Below, piece by piece: positions 5,122 through 5,972 of a DNA stretch of 5,972 nt. The stretch comes from an uncultured Peptococcaceae bacterium (GTDB taxonomy: Bacteria > Bacillota > Dehalobacteriia > UBA4068 > JAAVYR01). Below the pieces are notes generated by a model that searched no databases, was not told where the DNA came from, and saw only the letters and a list, made by a program, of their open reading frames with translations. Each line of letters begins with the position of its first letter. Positions within the stretch are counted from its first letter, which is position 1. A program made the position numbers and the translations under genes. The stretch lies in contig CATIYQ010000057.1 of assembly GCA_949739465.1 (NCBI GenBank), positions 1-5,972 on the forward strand, read 5' to 3'.

Positions 5122-5972
5122 TCAACTGATTTTTTCTACATCTTGCAGGGAAACAGAGATGAGCTTAGACACCCCTTCTTCCGCCATGGTAACGCCCCAG
5201 AGAGAGTCTGCTACCTCCATGGTGCCTTGACGGTGAGAAATCAATAGGAATTGGGTGCTTGCCGCAAAATCCTCCAGATAATTGGCAAAACGGGAAACAT
5301 TGGCTTCGTCCAACGCCGCGTCGATTTCGTCCAATAAACAGAAAGGACTGGGTTTTACCTTAAGGAGCGCCAACATCAACGCTACCCCAATAATGGTTTT
5401 TTCCCCACCGGAGAGCAAATTATAATTACTGATTTTCTTCCCCGGCAGCTGGACGGAAATATCTACCCCTGTATAGAGCATATGTTCCGCATCCGTCAGC
5501 ACGAGGCTTGCGCTGCCGCCGCCGAATAAATGCTTAAAGGTGATGTCAAACTCTTTGCTTACCTTAGCGTAGGTTTCACCGAAGCGTTTCACCATAATAA
5601 CGTCCATTTCCTTGATGACTTTTTCCAAGGAGCCTTTCGCCTCGGTTAAATCCTGCTGTTGTGCCGTTAAAAACTCATATCGTTCTTTGCTTTCTTGGTA
5701 TTCCTCGATTGCGCCCAAGTTAATCGTGCCTAAAGCGGCGATTTGGGTTTGCAGGCGAATGATGTTTTTCTTGGTTTCCTTTACCGTCATCCCTTCTACC
5801 ATGTTTAAGCGCGCCTGAGCAAAATTCATCTCATATTTTTCCCATAGCTTGTTAGATTCGTTTTCCCAGTCCGCCTCCAACCGCGCCTTTTGTACTTCTT
5901 TTTCATGGACGCTTTGCTGCAAGCGGTTAACGGTTGGTCGCAGTTTTTGAACGGCGTCTTCCAACTGTTGGA
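5122..5972 (-). CDS. smc: Chromosome partition protein SMC, C-terminal part
   Basis: The frame is open to the right edge, so only about the last 282 residues of a protein usually near 1,190 residues long are present; there is no start codon here. SMC dimers, with ScpA and ScpB, organise and help segregate the chromosome. The visible part begins with the end of the C-terminal coiled coil (to about 5650, rich in Glu, Lys and Gln). The head lobe follows: LFGGGSASLVLTD near 5529-5491, the ABC signature LSGGEK at 5415-5398, and Walker B/D-loop LDEIDAALDE at 5334-5305. Last come the SHRQGTME switch region and GVSKLISVSL near the end. The signature helix reads EKTIIGVALMLALL rather than the more common E(K/R)ALTAIALLFA type. 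The stop is TGA. Hinge, N-terminal Walker A and coiled-coil length cannot be judged. Confidence 0.95.
   Translation of the reverse strand, partial: QQLEDAVQKLRPTVNRLQQSVHEKEVQKARLEADWENESNKLWEKYEMNFAQARLNMVEGMTVKETKKNIIRLQTQIAALGTINLGAIEEYQESKERYEFLTAQQQDLTEAKGSLEKVIKEMDVIMVKRFGETYAKVSKEFDITFKHLFGGGSASLVLTDAEHMLYTGVDISVQLPGKKISNYNLLSGGEKTIIGVALMLALLKVKPSPFCLLDEIDAALDEANVSRFANYLEDFAASTQFLLISHRQGTMEVADSLWGVTMAEEGVSKLISVSLQDVEKIS

Noticed and set aside
4711..5247. A 178-codon open frame on the plus strand across ftsY and the end of smc
   Set aside because: It is antisense to two certain genes, its translation is serine-rich with no recognisable domain, and it has no convincing ribosome binding site or promoter. 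It is a frame shadow.

Overview
This window looks like a chromosomal housekeeping segment from a low-to-medium GC member of the Firmicutes (Bacillota), probably a Clostridia or Negativicutes type lineage. The basis is the gene order smc, ftsY, ylxM, ffh, rpsP, which is typical of that phylum, together with a short FtsY without a long acidic domain, the presence of YlxM, and strong AGGAGG-type ribosome binding sites. The exact genus cannot be read from the sequence. Every supported gene lies on the minus strand, so transcription runs from high to low coordinates.

In order of transcription, the window starts inside smc (5972-5122, the C-terminal part only). It continues with ftsY (5066-4155), a nucleoside phosphorylase of the MTAP/PNP family (4120-3329) and an MTA/SAH deaminase, mtaD (3308-2013). 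These four are spaced by 55, 34 and 20 bases with no terminator between them, so they probably form one operon. A rho-independent terminator (1999-1962) closes it. Superimposed on that terminator is a near-consensus sigma-A promoter (1981-1953) that should start the next unit: ylxM (1902-1549), ffh (1545-193, three bases after ylxM) and the beginning of rpsP (81-1, running off the window).

There are two functional themes. The first is co-translational protein targeting: Ffh is the SRP GTPase, FtsY its membrane receptor and YlxM an SRP accessory protein, with chromosome-organising SMC upstream and ribosomal protein S16 downstream. The second is methylthioadenosine (MTA) and S-adenosylhomocysteine (SAH) disposal, in a two-gene cassette placed between ftsY and ylxM. 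The phosphorylase has Asn and Ala where human MTAP has the two Asp residues that read adenine. Its partner gene encodes a deaminase that would turn MTA into methylthioinosine. The most coherent reading is deamination first, phosphorolysis second, giving hypoxanthine.

No wholly new system is evident. The points most worth a second look are the predicted methylthioinosine route, the fused terminator/promoter, and a ten-A tract preceded by a Shine-Dalgarno-like sequence in the phosphorylase gene. There is no tRNA, rRNA, mobile element, CRISPR array or gene-free stretch over 300 bases.
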